Positions 31,562 to 39,538 of a DNA stretch of 42,568 bases are shown piece after piece. Within the stretch, counting starts at the first letter, position 1, and each line of letters begins with the position of its first letter. Location of the stretch: assembly GCA_964630925.1 (NCBI GenBank), contig CAZVZK010000085.1, positions 1-42,568 on the forward strand, in the 5' to 3' direction. The position numbers were made by a program, and so were the translations under genes. The notes under the pieces are model-generated. The model was not told where the DNA came from, searched no databases, and worked only from the letters and a program-made list of their open reading frames with translations. Source of the stretch: RGDT01 sp964630925. GTDB lineage: Bacteria > Planctomycetota > Planctomycetia > Gemmatales > Gemmataceae.

Positions 31562-32044
31562 TCATCGCGGCGGGCCGGCCTCCGGCAGCACGGCGGCCCG
31601 GAGCGGTGCCGTCGGCGCTGGCTCCCCGTCGGGCAGGGCCGCCCAGGTCACCCCCAGCAGGTGGCCCTCGGCCCCCGCCTCGCGCCGCTCGACCGCGAAG
31701 AGGAGGACGCGGCCGCCGTCCGGCGCGGCGGCGCGGGCCAGGCCCTCCGCGTCGGGGCAGGGGCCGCCGTAGCCCGCCTCGACGGCGATGTGACCGGCGG
31801 CCGGCGTGTGGTGCCCGCGCCCCCCGCCGTCGGGCGGGGCCTCGGCCGCGGCCGCGGCGGCCAGCAGGGCCTCCTCCAGGAGATCGGCGAACAGGCCCGG
31901 CGGCTCCGGCCCCGTCCGCAGGACGAACGCATCGCCCGCACCGCGCTGGCCCGGCAGCACGGGCACGCCGGCGAGCCCGCATATGGCGCGGAGCAGCCCC
32001 GGCAGGCGGAGGGCCTCGACGGCCCGGATGGCGGTGTCCGGCAT
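31562..32044 (-). CDS. Hypothetical protein co-oriented with a receiver-domain gene
   Basis: The product has 160 aa from the ATG at 32044. It begins 28 nt after the stop of the response-regulator gene, so the two probably form an operon. The sequence is Ala/Gly/Pro-rich, with an N-terminal helical part (IRAVEALRLPGLLRAICGLA) and a beta-like middle (GRVLLFAVERREAGAEGHLL). A short invariant-looking G-H-I-A-V-E-A-G-Y-G-G-P-C lies between. I do not recognise the family. It is possibly an output or sensor partner of the receiver, by position only. Confidence 0.55.
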   Translation of the reverse strand: MPDTAIRAVEALRLPGLLRAICGLAGVPVLPGQRGAGDAFVLRTGPEPPGLFADLLEEALLAAAAAAEAPPDGGGRGHHTPAAGHIAVEAGYGGPCPDAEGLARAAAPDGGRVLLFAVERREAGAEGHLLGVTWAALPDGEPAPTAPLRAAVLPEAGPPR

Positions 32045-32072
32045 GGCATGCTCCCCCCTGGGCGGACGGCGT

Positions 32073-32453
32073 TCACGCCGCGCTGCGGACGGCCCGCAGC
32101 AGCTCTTCCGGGGCGGCGGGCTTGCTCAAGAAGAAGTCAAAGCCGGCTCGGCGTGCCAGCTCGCGGTCCTCGTGGGTGCAGTAGGCGGTGTGGGCGATCA
32201 GCACCACGCCCCGGCCCAGGCCGCGACGCAGCCCGCGTGCCACCTCGTAGCCGTCCACCAGGGGCAGGCCGATGTCCACCACGGCGACGCGGGGCCGACG
32301 CTCCAGCCCCAGGCGCAGGCCCTCCGCGCCGTCGGCGGCCGACTCCACGGCGAGGCCGCCGTACGCCAGCTGCATGCACAGGGCCTCGCGTCCGTCGCGG
32401 TGATCCTCCACGACCAGAACGTCCGGCGAACCGGCCCCCTTCGCTGCGTCCAT
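32073..32453 (-). CDS. Stand-alone response-regulator receiver domain (CheY-like)
   Basis: The product has 126 aa from the ATG at 32453, after a GGGGGGAGA ribosome-binding site. It has all receiver landmarks: acidic pair E16-D17 in VLVVEDHRD, phospho-acceptor D60 in VAVVDIGLP, the switch Thr T89 in IAHTAY, and K111 in FFLSKP. There is no output domain, so it acts by protein contacts or phosphotransfer. No histidine kinase is in the window. It is close in type to the receivers fused to or next to hybrid kinases. The 160-aa gene follows in the same direction. Confidence 0.93.
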   Translation of the reverse strand: MDAAKGAGSPDVLVVEDHRDGREALCMQLAYGGLAVESAADGAEGLRLGLERRPRVAVVDIGLPLVDGYEVARGLRRGLGRGVVLIAHTAYCTHEDRELARRAGFDFFLSKPAAPEELLRAVRSAA

Positions 32454-32753
32454 GTTCTCCCCCCCCGGCGCGGGCCGCCCCGGCCCTTGCCCGAACTCGC
32501 TCCCCGTCCCGGAAGGTGGTGGAGGCAAGGGCCGTGCCGCCGGCGGGCTCGGGCCTGCGGCGTGTGGGGCGTGCCGGCCCGCGCAGGCGGAGCCGCCGGC
32601 GCGGGCGGCGTTCCCGCACCGCCTCGCCCCTGACACCGGGCCGCCAGCAAGGGCAAGTCGATGGACGACCTGCTGGAGGCGTTCGCGTCCATCAGGGCGG
32701 AGAGCCTCGACGGGCTGGCGGGCCTCGGCCTGAAGGCTGACAGACGCGGGCCG
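32454..32753. other. Gap with one protein-like fragment on the plus strand
   Basis: Exactly 300 nt lie between the receiver gene and the 69-aa gene. An ATG at 32661 opens MDDLLEAFASIRAESLDGLA with strong coding bias for about 25 codons, but the frame then runs antisense to the 69-aa gene and no ribosome-binding site is evident. It may be a gene fragment or chance. The rest shows nothing. Confidence 0.4.
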
Positions 32754-32963
32754 TCACTCATCTGGCGGGAGGCCGCGCTGATCGCAGTGGCCGGCCAGCG
32801 TGTTCAGCAGGTGGTTGTAGTCGCCCTTCATGGCCTCCTCCAGGACGGCGTCGATCTCCCGGCCAGTCCAGCCCTCGCTGCGTGCCTGCCTGGAGAATGC
32901 CCCCATCAGGGAGTGTGCGTTCCCGTCCAGGCCGGCCAGCCGCAACCGCACCTTCTTCTCCAC
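32754..32963 (-). CDS. Small conserved protein (DGNA...GDYNHLL type)
   Basis: The product has 69 aa from the ATG at 32963. The sequence LRLAGLDGNAHSLMGAFSRQ followed by WTGREIDAVLEEAMKGDYNH belongs to a small family I recall from many bacteria and phages (K-x-x-L-x-G-x-D-G-N-A-F-x-x-x-G-A-F...A-x-x-x-G-D-Y-x-H-L-L). It has no assigned function. It looks like one strand followed by three helices. Length is typical of the family. It is a single gene on the minus strand with 132 nt before the next minus-strand gene. Confidence 0.8.
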   Translation of the reverse strand: MEKKVRLRLAGLDGNAHSLMGAFSRQARSEGWTGREIDAVLEEAMKGDYNHLLNTLAGHCDQRGLPPDE

Positions 32964-33095
32964 CTTTCGCCCCCTTGATCGTGCCGGCCCTCATGCGGCG
33001 TCGCCCGCCGTGGCGCGGGCGCGCAGGGCATTGTACCGGCCATCGCGCCACGGATCGGACGTGTGGGCCGAGGATTCGCCGAACGTCCGGGCCGG

Positions 33096-33818
33096 CTACC
33101 CCAGACCCAGAGCCGCGTCCAACGCCCAGCAGCCTCTCGCGTGCGGCCCCGGCCCCCGCAGATGCCCCAGCAGCACGGCGTCGGTGCAGCCGGCCACTTC
33201 CAGCGCGTCGGCCAGTACCGGAAGGGCCGCCCAGTCGCCGGCGTCGAAGGCGGCCCGCGCCACCCTCGCCGCCACGCCGCCGCCCCAGGCGAGCAACGCC
33301 CCGCCCACGGGCGCGGGCGGCACCCAGGGGTCGCCGATGATGTCGCGCAGCAGCGCGGCCTGGAGCCGCTGGGCCGACTTCCACCCCGCGCTGTCGCCGC
33401 CCGCCTCCGCCTGCGAAGCCGCAGTCGCGTATTCGGCGGCCCGCGCGGCGGCCTCAAGCGAGTCCGGGCCAGCGGCCGCTGCGGCCGCTGCGGCGGCCTC
33501 GTGGGCCTCCGCCGTGCCGTCGTCCCACAGCACCCAGGCGAGCGATGCCGCCCGCCCGGCGCGGCGTCCGGCGTCGGCCAGGGCCGCGTCGTCGATGCGG
33601 CCGTCGGCGTGCGCCTCGGTGGCGGCCACAGCCTTGGCGGCGGCATCGGGCTCGACGCCCGTGTCCTCGCCCACGTCGGTCGGGACCAGCAGATGTTGGA
33701 CGGCGCGGCAGCAGGCGCAGGCGAAGAGCCGAAGCTTGCGGGCGGAGGGGTGGCGGCCGCGCAGGAAGTCGAGCATCCTGGCGGGGTTGGTGCAGGTCTG
33801 CCAGGACGCCGGCTTCAT
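33096..33818 (-). CDS. Gemmataceae-type 'SARKLRLFACACCR' protein
   Basis: The product has 240 aa from the ATG at 33818. Upstream in-frame codons to 34019 run through the terminator region and overlap the PIN gene, so they were rejected. The order WQTCTNPARMLDFLRGR, SARKLRLFACACCRAVQHLL, a long Ala-rich helical middle, ALLRDIIGDPWVPPAPVG, VARAAFDAGDWAALPVLADA and GPGPHARGCWALDAALGLG matches a large paralogous family that I know only from Gemmata-like planctomycetes. Members are often next to SMI1/KNR4-type, TIGR02996 or LRR genes. Function unknown. It is the best lineage marker in the window. A terminator of the next gene lies just upstream. Confidence 0.85.
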   Translation of the reverse strand: MKPASWQTCTNPARMLDFLRGRHPSARKLRLFACACCRAVQHLLVPTDVGEDTGVEPDAAAKAVAATEAHADGRIDDAALADAGRRAGRAASLAWVLWDDGTAEAHEAAAAAAAAAGPDSLEAAARAAEYATAASQAEAGGDSAGWKSAQRLQAALLRDIIGDPWVPPAPVGGALLAWGGGVAARVARAAFDAGDWAALPVLADALEVAGCTDAVLLGHLRGPGPHARGCWALDAALGLG

Positions 33819-33841
33819 CGGCTGTGGGGAGGGCGGGGCGC

Positions 33842-33885
33842 AAAAAAGAGCGCCGGGGGGCGTCGCCCAATCACCCCCAGGCGCT
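33842..33885 (-). terminator. Intrinsic terminator downstream of the PIN gene
   Basis: Read on the minus strand: GCGCC-T-GGGGG, a 13-nt loop, CCCCC-C-GGCGC, then TCTTTTTTG. That is an 11-bp stem with one mismatch followed by a T-run, the form of a rho-independent terminator. It lies about 80 nt after the PIN gene stop. A second hairpin (33887-33904, CCCCTCC-TCGC-GGAGGGG) sits just before it. Confidence 0.75.
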
Positions 33886-33964
33886 GCCCCTCCTCGCGGA
33901 GGGGTCACTGGCATTTTTCGACGGCGGGGGCCGGGCGTCAAGGGGCCGGCGGGGCGGCCCTCAC

Positions 33965-34849
33965 TCAGTAGCCTTCCATTGTCTCGCCGGTGTCCAGGAA
34001 TCTGTCGCAGTTCCCACACTTCTTGTGCCAGGTGAACCCCCGCCAGCCGATGTCGTGCAGCGCCTTCTTCCCGCAGAACGGGCAGACCACCGGGTCATAG
34101 CGGTGGGCCTGCCACTCAGCGACGTGGCGCACGACGGCCTCGGGCAGAGGCTTCTTCTCCTGCCTCGGGGCGGGCGGCAAGACCTCGATCAGCCGGTTGA
34201 TCTCGTCCGCGAGGTTGATGCTGTACTTGATCCGCCCGTCGGCGAACGGCTCGCCCAATTCCGGGTGAGGCTCACGCCTGTCCTTCGGCGCGGCGAACCC
34301 GCTCTTGTCCAGGGTGACGAAGCTGAACGTGCATCGCCCCGCCTCGTGGCGCGCGAAGAAGCCGAGGAAGGACTCCAGGATGATCGCGTCGGCGGTGCTG
34401 TTCTGGTTGCCGACGAACGGGGCCTGCTTCTCGTAGCCGCGCCGGGCGGCACGCCGGAGGATCTCGTCGGTCGTCTCCAGCCGCCTCGTCTCCGGGTGGT
34501 CGAGCAGGGCCTGTATCCTGTCGGCGGCTCTGGCCGCCGCGTTGGACACGTCTGCCACCCGCCCGCTGAAGGCTTCAAGGCCGGCGAGGAGTGCGGGCTT
34601 GCCCTCCCCGTCAGCGTAGTCCCTGACGTGCTGGATCGTCTCCTTCACGCGGGCCGAGAGCCTCTTGGCGAGCTTCTCGGAGCAGCCCGCCTTGTGCCGC
34701 GCGTATTCCTCCCTGACGACATCGGGCACGACGAGGCGGAAGTGCGTCGTCGCGATCAGCCCCTCAAGCCGGCTCGCGATCTCGCCGGCCTGCGGGTCGC
34801 CCGCCATCTCGATCCAGACGCAGGTGTCGATCAGCGTGTGATGCGCCAT
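33965..34849 (-). CDS. PIN-domain nuclease with C-terminal zinc ribbon
   Basis: The product has 294 aa from the ATG at 34849, with GGAGGG upstream. The N-terminal 185 residues are PIN-like: D8 in LIDTCVWIEMA, E47/E48 in VVREEYARH, D154 in QNSTADAIILES and D181 in FVTLDKSGF supply the acidic cluster of metal-dependent RNases. A helical insert (50-140) separates the first two acids from the rest. The C-terminus (252-285) is a zinc ribbon C256-P-F-C259 ... C278-G-N-C281, followed by FLDTGE. PIN proteins are often toxins or RNA-processing nucleases; the ribbon may aid RNA or protein binding. No VapB-like antitoxin is adjacent. It is divergent from the 544-aa gene with 158 nt between, and ends in an intrinsic terminator. 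Confidence 0.84.
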   Translation of the reverse strand: MAHHTLIDTCVWIEMAGDPQAGEIASRLEGLIATTHFRLVVPDVVREEYARHKAGCSEKLAKRLSARVKETIQHVRDYADGEGKPALLAGLEAFSGRVADVSNAAARAADRIQALLDHPETRRLETTDEILRRAARRGYEKQAPFVGNQNSTADAIILESFLGFFARHEAGRCTFSFVTLDKSGFAAPKDRREPHPELGEPFADGRIKYSINLADEINRLIEVLPPAPRQEKKPLPEAVVRHVAEWQAHRYDPVVCPFCGKKALHDIGWRGFTWHKKCGNCDRFLDTGETMEGY

Positions 34850-35007
34850 GTCCCGCCCTCCGCCGCCGGCATGCACAAGACGCCCCCCAGCCCGGCTGGG
34901 TTCGCCTTGCCTGCCGAGATCGCTGGACAGGTGAACCTCTGGTATCTTGTAGTGGTCTTCCTGAAGTGCGGCATGGAGCCGCCCGACCACCCAAGAGGTG
35001 ACCCGCC

Positions 35008-36642
35008 ATGCCGCCCATCCTGTCCCTGTCCAACGCAGGCTACCGCCGCTTCGGCCCGCTGCCCGCTTCCGGCGGCGGGCTCGCCCCGCAGCAAGCCGCG
35101 AGCGCGGCGGCCAGGGCCGGCGACTACGAGGCGGCCGGGGAGTGGGTCCGCCGCAGCGCCAGGCGGAGGGGCCGCGCGCCCTCCGAGAGCTTCAGGATCA
35201 TCGACACCCTCGACGCGGGCTCCGAGCTGACCAACGGGCGGCTCTCCTTCGTGGACGACTATTTCGCCTCGGCATTCGCCAACACCGGGACGCCCCGGCT
35301 GACCACCGAGAGCGGCAACATCGAGGAGCTGGTCGCCACCGCCGCATCCGAGCGCCGCCCCCTGGCCATGTACCGCCTGGAGCAGGCGCTCGCCCTCGCG
35401 GGGCCGCAGAGGCTCAAGCCCGTCCTGCGCGACCTCGTCGCCCCCTGCTTCTTCCGGCTCTACCCACAGGGCAAGGTCGCCGTCGTCCGCTACGACGACG
35501 CCACCGACGACGCGGCGGCCCTGATGCGGACGCTCTACGCGGCATCCCAGACGCCACTCGCCGACGTGAGGCGGGGCGGCCCCGGCGGCATTGACACGCT
35601 CAAGGAGTGGCACCTCGGCTCGGTCACCCTCCTGGGGCCGCTCCTGTTCAACCTGTTCCTCCACCTTTTCTACCCGTCCGTCGGCGGCTACCGCGCCGGC
35701 CTCGGGGGCCTCGACTTCATCTTCCTCTTCGACCCCGCCGAGGCGTACGAGCCGGCCCTCTACCCGCGCGACTGGCTGGCCGTCGCCAGCTCATCCGCCG
35801 ACTTCGGCCGGGAGGGCGTCGATCTCTTCGGGGCGCTCCGGGACTTCCGGGGGCCGGCCTGGCAGCGGGCCGCCCACCAGCGGTTCCGGCACGAGAAGGG
35901 CTACTCCGCCGAGGAGCGCCTCGCACTGCTGGGGTGGTACGTCGGCCGCGCCAACAGGCTGGCCTACGAGCTGGCGGACGTGGCCAACTTCACGGAGGGC
36001 AACGCCCCGGACGGGGCCATCGACCCCGTCTTCGCGTTCGAGCATCAGCTCACCGTGGACCGGCTCGCGCGCAAGACGCTGCTGTCGATGTCGCTGGCGG
36101 AGGCCGGCGCGGCCAAGCTCATGGCCTTCGACGTGGCCGAGGTCTACGACGGCCTGAGCAAGATGCTCGGCGGCCACGCCGACGGCTCGGCCTTCTTCAA
36201 GCGACTCTTCGACACGGCCGAGGGGCCGGCGGCGATCCGGGGGCCGCTCGGGACGCTCCCCCCGCCCTTCGGCACGGACCTGCCCGCGCTGGCCGGCCGG
36301 CTCTACGGCCGGATCGAGGACGCCGTCATCGAGTCCGTCTGGCTGAAGGCGAAGGTGTCGGCAGGGGGCGTGATGGTGCGGAAGAAGAAGGACATGGCCC
36401 AGGAGGAGCTGGTGCCCCGCCCGAAGTTCGTCGCGGAGCTGATGCGGGCGTACCGCAACGCCCACCACGGGTATTTCACGGCGGCCGACCGCGATGGCAA
36501 GCGGCCTTCGCGCTACCTTTTCCTGGTGGACGGCGACCTGCCTGCGGAGATCAACGCCTTGCCGGCCCTGTGGTGGCTGGCCTACCTGGCCGATCCGGGG
36601 CTGGTCGGATGGAGGCCACTGGGGATCGGCGTCTGGGACTGA
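35008..36642 (+). CDS. Unknown 544-aa protein with HEPN-like RNxHH motif
   Basis: The product has 544 aa from the ATG at 35008, with AAGAGGTG upstream. It is mostly helical, with no signal peptide; the hydrophobic stretch SVTLLGPLLFNLFLHLF (about 207-223) could be a buried helix. A block LEEWHLGSVTLLGP-like segment, LGGLDFIFLFDPAEAYEP, and a C-terminal ELMRAYRNAHHGYFTAAD are the most distinctive parts. R480-A-Y-R483-N-A-H486-H487 resembles the R-x4-6-H active motif (often R-N-x-x-x-H) of HEPN RNases. The protein ends PALWWLAYLADPGLVGW. I recall no named family, and the HEPN call rests on this one motif. Ten nt separate it from the PIN-like gene, so the two are almost surely one operon. Confidence 0.6.
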   Translation: MPPILSLSNAGYRRFGPLPASGGGLAPQQAASAAARAGDYEAAGEWVRRSARRRGRAPSESFRIIDTLDAGSELTNGRLSFVDDYFASAFANTGTPRLTTESGNIEELVATAASERRPLAMYRLEQALALAGPQRLKPVLRDLVAPCFFRLYPQGKVAVVRYDDATDDAAALMRTLYAASQTPLADVRRGGPGGIDTLKEWHLGSVTLLGPLLFNLFLHLFYPSVGGYRAGLGGLDFIFLFDPAEAYEPALYPRDWLAVASSSADFGREGVDLFGALRDFRGPAWQRAAHQRFRHEKGYSAEERLALLGWYVGRANRLAYELADVANFTEGNAPDGAIDPVFAFEHQLTVDRLARKTLLSMSLAEAGAAKLMAFDVAEVYDGLSKMLGGHADGSAFFKRLFDTAEGPAAIRGPLGTLPPPFGTDLPALAGRLYGRIEDAVIESVWLKAKVSAGGVMVRKKKDMAQEELVPRPKFVAELMRAYRNAHHGYFTAADRDGKRPSRYLFLVDGDLPAEINALPALWWLAYLADPGLVGWRPLGIGVWD

Positions 36643-36652
36643 GGGGTGGACG

Positions 36653-37653
36653 ATGCTGCCTGAATCGAAGGGCGACTTTCCGAAGCTCCTGTACCTCGAT
36701 CAGAACAAGTGGATCGACCTCGCGCGCGCCCACTACGGCAGGCCGGATGGGGAGCCATTCATGGACGCCTTGAAGGCCGTCCGGGCGGCCACGGAGTCCG
36801 GCAGGCTGATCGCCCCGTTCTCCATGGTCAACGCCGTCGAGGCGATGATCCCCAGAGACGCCGGCCGGCGGGAACGCCTCGCCCGTTTCATGGCCGACCT
36901 GTCAGGCGGCCGCACGGTCCTGCCATTCCCCACCGTGTTCCGGTGGGAGATCCGAAACGCCGTCCACGGGCTGTTCGGTCGGCCGAGCCCGCTGCCCATC
37001 CGCCCTCTTGTGGTCGGCGCGGGCCTTCCCCACGCCATCGGCCAGTCGGTCGGCTTCCCAGGGCTGGACGCGGACACGTTGTCCGCCGCCCGCGCCCGTC
37101 TCGGCTCCCCGGCCATGACGGCCCGCCTGCTGATCGGCGTCGGGGAGGGCCGGGGCCTGATCGACTTGATCCGCGAGCGGGACGAGGCCGTCGTCGGCAT
37201 CTGCACCCGGCTCAGGGGTGGCGCGGGGGCCGACCGAGGACCGGAGGCGGAACGGATGGCGGAGTCCTGGTCGCTGCTCTTCGACGGCGGGCCGGCCGCC
37301 GAGGTCTTGGAGGTCGCCCAGCGGGATCTCGGCTTCACCCTGCCCGAATTGCGGGCCGGCTGGGCACCCCCGAGGCGTTCGGCCGGTTCGCCGACGGCAT
37401 CCCGGCCCTCGACGTGATGGTGACCTTGAGCGTCGCCCGCGACCGCGACCTCGTCCGCCCAATCCACCAGAACGATTCCCGCGACCTGATCTGGGTCTCG
37501 GTCGCGATGCCGTACAGCAACGTCGTCGTGACGGAGAACTACTGGGGCCATCAGGTGCGGGCCACCGGGCTGGACACGAGGTTCTGCACGGTGCTGCTGA
37601 CCGACCTGCGGGAGCTGCCCGAGCGGCTGCGGGCGATGGGCTGCATCGGGTGA
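36653..37653 (+). pseudogene. PIN-like (LDQNKWIDLA) nuclease gene with a one-base frameshift
   Basis: The ATG at 36653 follows GAGGGGTGG, 10 nt after the 544-aa gene. The first frame covers LLYLDQNKWIDLARAHYG (a PIN-like first strand with the catalytic Asp) through LGFTLPELRAGW near 37362. The protein-like frame then shifts at the TGGGCACCCCC run to GTPEAFGRFADGIPALDVMV, NDSRDLIWVSVAMPYSNVVV and TENYWG, and stops at 37653. The second part holds the D...A-x-P-Y...V-V-T-E pattern that closes this PIN-like type. The 1001-nt span is one base short of 334 codons, so one missing base would give a 333-aa enzyme. Either a sequencing indel or genuine inactivation. It is probably a ribonuclease partner of the 544-aa protein. 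Confidence 0.72.
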
Positions 37654-38042
37654 AGGACCCAGGGTGATGGCTCGCAGCCGGGCAGCCCGCCGACGGCCCA
37701 GCCGGCTTCCTGCCGTCCAGGAGCGTCAGGTGGCGGTGCCGCCGGTGGTGCCGGAGGCCGGAGCCCGGCCCCCGCGACGGGCGACGCCGGTCGAGGCCCC
37801 TCCGAGCCGAGGATCACGATCAAGGACGGGACGTAGAGGGCGAGGACCGTCCCGATGAACACCCAGGACATGGGCGGGGCGAACGAGAAGGCGAAGGAGA
37901 TGAACGCCGCCGCGCCGCCGCCGAAGGCGATGGCGTTCCTCGCGCGGGCATCGCCGCCCGTCGGGATTCGCGGCAGCAGCCACGCGAGGAGCAGCCCGGC
38001 GGCGACGCCGGACGACAGCAGGCAGGCCTGAAAGACGATCAT
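37551..38042 (-). CDS. Small membrane protein
   Basis: The product has up to 163 aa from the ATG at 38042. Residues 1-85 contain three membrane helices (LLSSGVAAGLLLAWLLP, AIAFGGGAAAFISFAFSF, WVFIGTVLALYVPSLIVIL). The C-terminal 75 residues are Pro/Ala/Arg-rich and run antisense over the end of the PIN-like gene by 103 nt. That tail is suspicious and may reflect a missed stop or indel. No family is recognised. It is divergent from the small cysteine gene at 38133, and a shared palindromic -10 region lies between them. Confidence 0.6.
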   Translation of the reverse strand: MIVFQACLLSSGVAAGLLLAWLLPRIPTGGDARARNAIAFGGGAAAFISFAFSFAPPMSWVFIGTVLALYVPSLIVILGSEGPRPASPVAGAGLRPPAPPAAPPPDAPGRQEAGWAVGGLPGCEPSPWVLHPMQPIARSRSGSSRRSVSSTVQNLVSSPVART

Positions 38043-38083
38043 GACGCCCCCCCCTTCGGCGAACGGAAATCGGCCTCCACGGC

Positions 38084-38090
38084 TATCATA
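38084..38090. promoter_or_regulatory. Overlapping bidirectional -10 boxes (TATCATA)
   Basis: TATCAT on the plus strand (38084-38089) and TATGAT on the minus strand (38085-38090) are each five of six matches to TATAAT. They overlap by five bases. The plus gene starts 44 nt from one and the minus gene 43 nt from the other. Symmetric -10 elements of this kind are a described form of bidirectional bacterial promoter. Confidence 0.5.
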
Positions 38091-38132
38091 GCGGAGCCGG
38101 CGTCGTGGCCGGGTCGCTCATCGAGGGCGAGG

Positions 38133-38366
38133 ATGATGACGCAAAGCCTCTGTGAGGCGTGCCGGAACGTGCGGGAGGTCCGCACGGCGAGGTCACTCTT
38201 CCTGCTATGCGGGCTGTCCGTGACGGACGCCGCCTATCCGAAGTACCCGCCGCAGCCCGTCGAGCGGTGCGACGGATACGAGCCCAGGGCCGACACGGGG
38301 CGGGGCGAGCGCGGTAGGATCACCCCGGAGCCGGGCCGTCCGCCAGGCGGGCCGGCTCCCGTCTGA
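38133..38366 (+). CDS. Small four-cysteine protein (YPKYPPQPV type)
   Basis: The product has 77 aa from the ATG at 38133 (a second ATG follows directly), with a GAGGGCGAGG leader. C7-x2-C10, C26 and C46 form a likely zinc site: LCEACRNVREVRTARSLFLL, then C and PKYPPQPVERCDGYE. I recall many short planctomycete and proteobacterial proteins with the same C-x2-C...F-L-L-C...Y-P-x-Y-P-x-x-P-V-x-x-C-x-G-Y pattern; the function is unknown. The last 27 residues are Gly/Pro/Arg-rich. It is divergent from the membrane-protein gene. Confidence 0.78.
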   Translation: MMTQSLCEACRNVREVRTARSLFLLCGLSVTDAAYPKYPPQPVERCDGYEPRADTGRGERGRITPEPGRPPGGPAPV

Positions 38367-38434
38367 CGAATGACCACGCCGCCTGAGCCCGATCCACCGG
38401 GGCGGCCGGCCACGCGGCAGGAAGCGAGGGCCCG

Positions 38435-39341
38435 ATGGGCGACATCATACGGCCCGAGAGCCACGAGACGGACACGGCGGCGCGGCGGATCGTGCCGGGC
38501 CTCCTGCCGCGCGCCTGGGAACACAGGGAGCCTGGCGGGCCCGACTACGGCGTTGACATGCAGGTCGAGCTGTTCGACGGCGGGAGGGCCACGGGGGGGA
38601 CGCTCCTGTTGCAGATCAAGGGCACGGCGAAGGGGATCGACGAGACCGGCCCCATCCTCTTCGACATCCCCGTGAGGACGCTCAAGTACGCCGAGATGTT
38701 CGTCGTCCCGTTCCTGTGCGTCCTCTGCCCCGTGGACGCCGTGCCGCACCGGGCCTACTTCGTCTGGCTCCAGGACCACATCAAGGTGGCCCTGGACGCC
38801 GAGAGCCCGACGTGGCGGGAGAACGCCTCCACCGTCCGCGTCACGTTCTCGCCGGAGGACCGCCTGCCGGAGGCGCACGCCGGGCTGGGGTGGGTCGCCG
38901 GCGAGCCCCAGCGTGTCCGCGACTGGACGCGGCTGGCCTGGCTCCAGGGCGAGATCCGGTGGGCGCTGGACGGGCTGGACGCGGAGAACATCGGCGAGCC
39001 GGTGGCGGCCGGCAAGGCGAGGGCGGCCCGCCCCCTCGTCGGGCAGATCCGCCACCTGAAGAGCCTCTCCCGGCACCCGGCGGGCGTGATGCTCGCCCGC
39101 CACGCGGCCGCCCTGGAGGGGCTCCTGGGCCTCCTGGAACGCGGCGGCCCCCTGGACGCTCAAGGACGTGAAGTCCCTGGGGGCCGTTGACGCCGTCCCG
39201 GAGGGTTGCCCCGTCGGGGAGGATGAGATGGCGGCGGCGCTGATCTCTCTCCATCTCCAGACGGCCACGGAAGGGATGATGACGGCGTTCGGGCAGTATT
39301 TCGACGAGGGGCTGAGGCGTGGCCGCCCGGCCTCCGGCTGA
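38435..39341 (+). pseudogene. DUF4365-domain protein with a one-base frameshift near the 3' end
   Basis: The ATG at 38435 begins MGDIIRPESHETDTAARRIV. The DUF4365 (PD-(D/E)XK-type) core is clear: WEHREPGGPDYGVDMQVEL (D37/D41), GGTLLLQIKGT (Q60-I-K62), then FDIPVRTLKYAEMFVVPFLC and RAYFVWLQDHIK. The uninterrupted frame stops at 39190, but after the CCCCC run at 39148-39152 the protein-like frame moves to WTLKDVKSLGAVDAVPEGCP, continues with ALISLHLQTATEGMM and DEGLRRGRP, and ends at 39341. Removing one C gives 301 aa. DUF4365 proteins occur in defence-type neighbourhoods; their substrate is not established. A sequencing indel is as likely as true mutation. Confidence 0.76.
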
Positions 39342-39538
39342 TGTCCCGCACGCCTACGTCTGGATCGCGCCGGCCTCCGGGCGAACGACGGGCAAGTCAT
39401 CCGACCCGCACCGAGGGAGGCACCGATCACGCAGCCGCCGGACGCCAGCCACGGAGGCGTGGGCATGAACGCCGGGGGGCTGCGCCCACGTCCGCCGGCC
39501 CTCGCTCCTCCGGCCGGGCTGGCGGCCAGCCTGTGGCT

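Noticed and set aside
39342..39538. Short plus-strand frames between the DUF4365 and membrane-protein genes
   Set aside because: Pro/Arg/Gly-rich, no ribosome-binding site, no recognisable motif.
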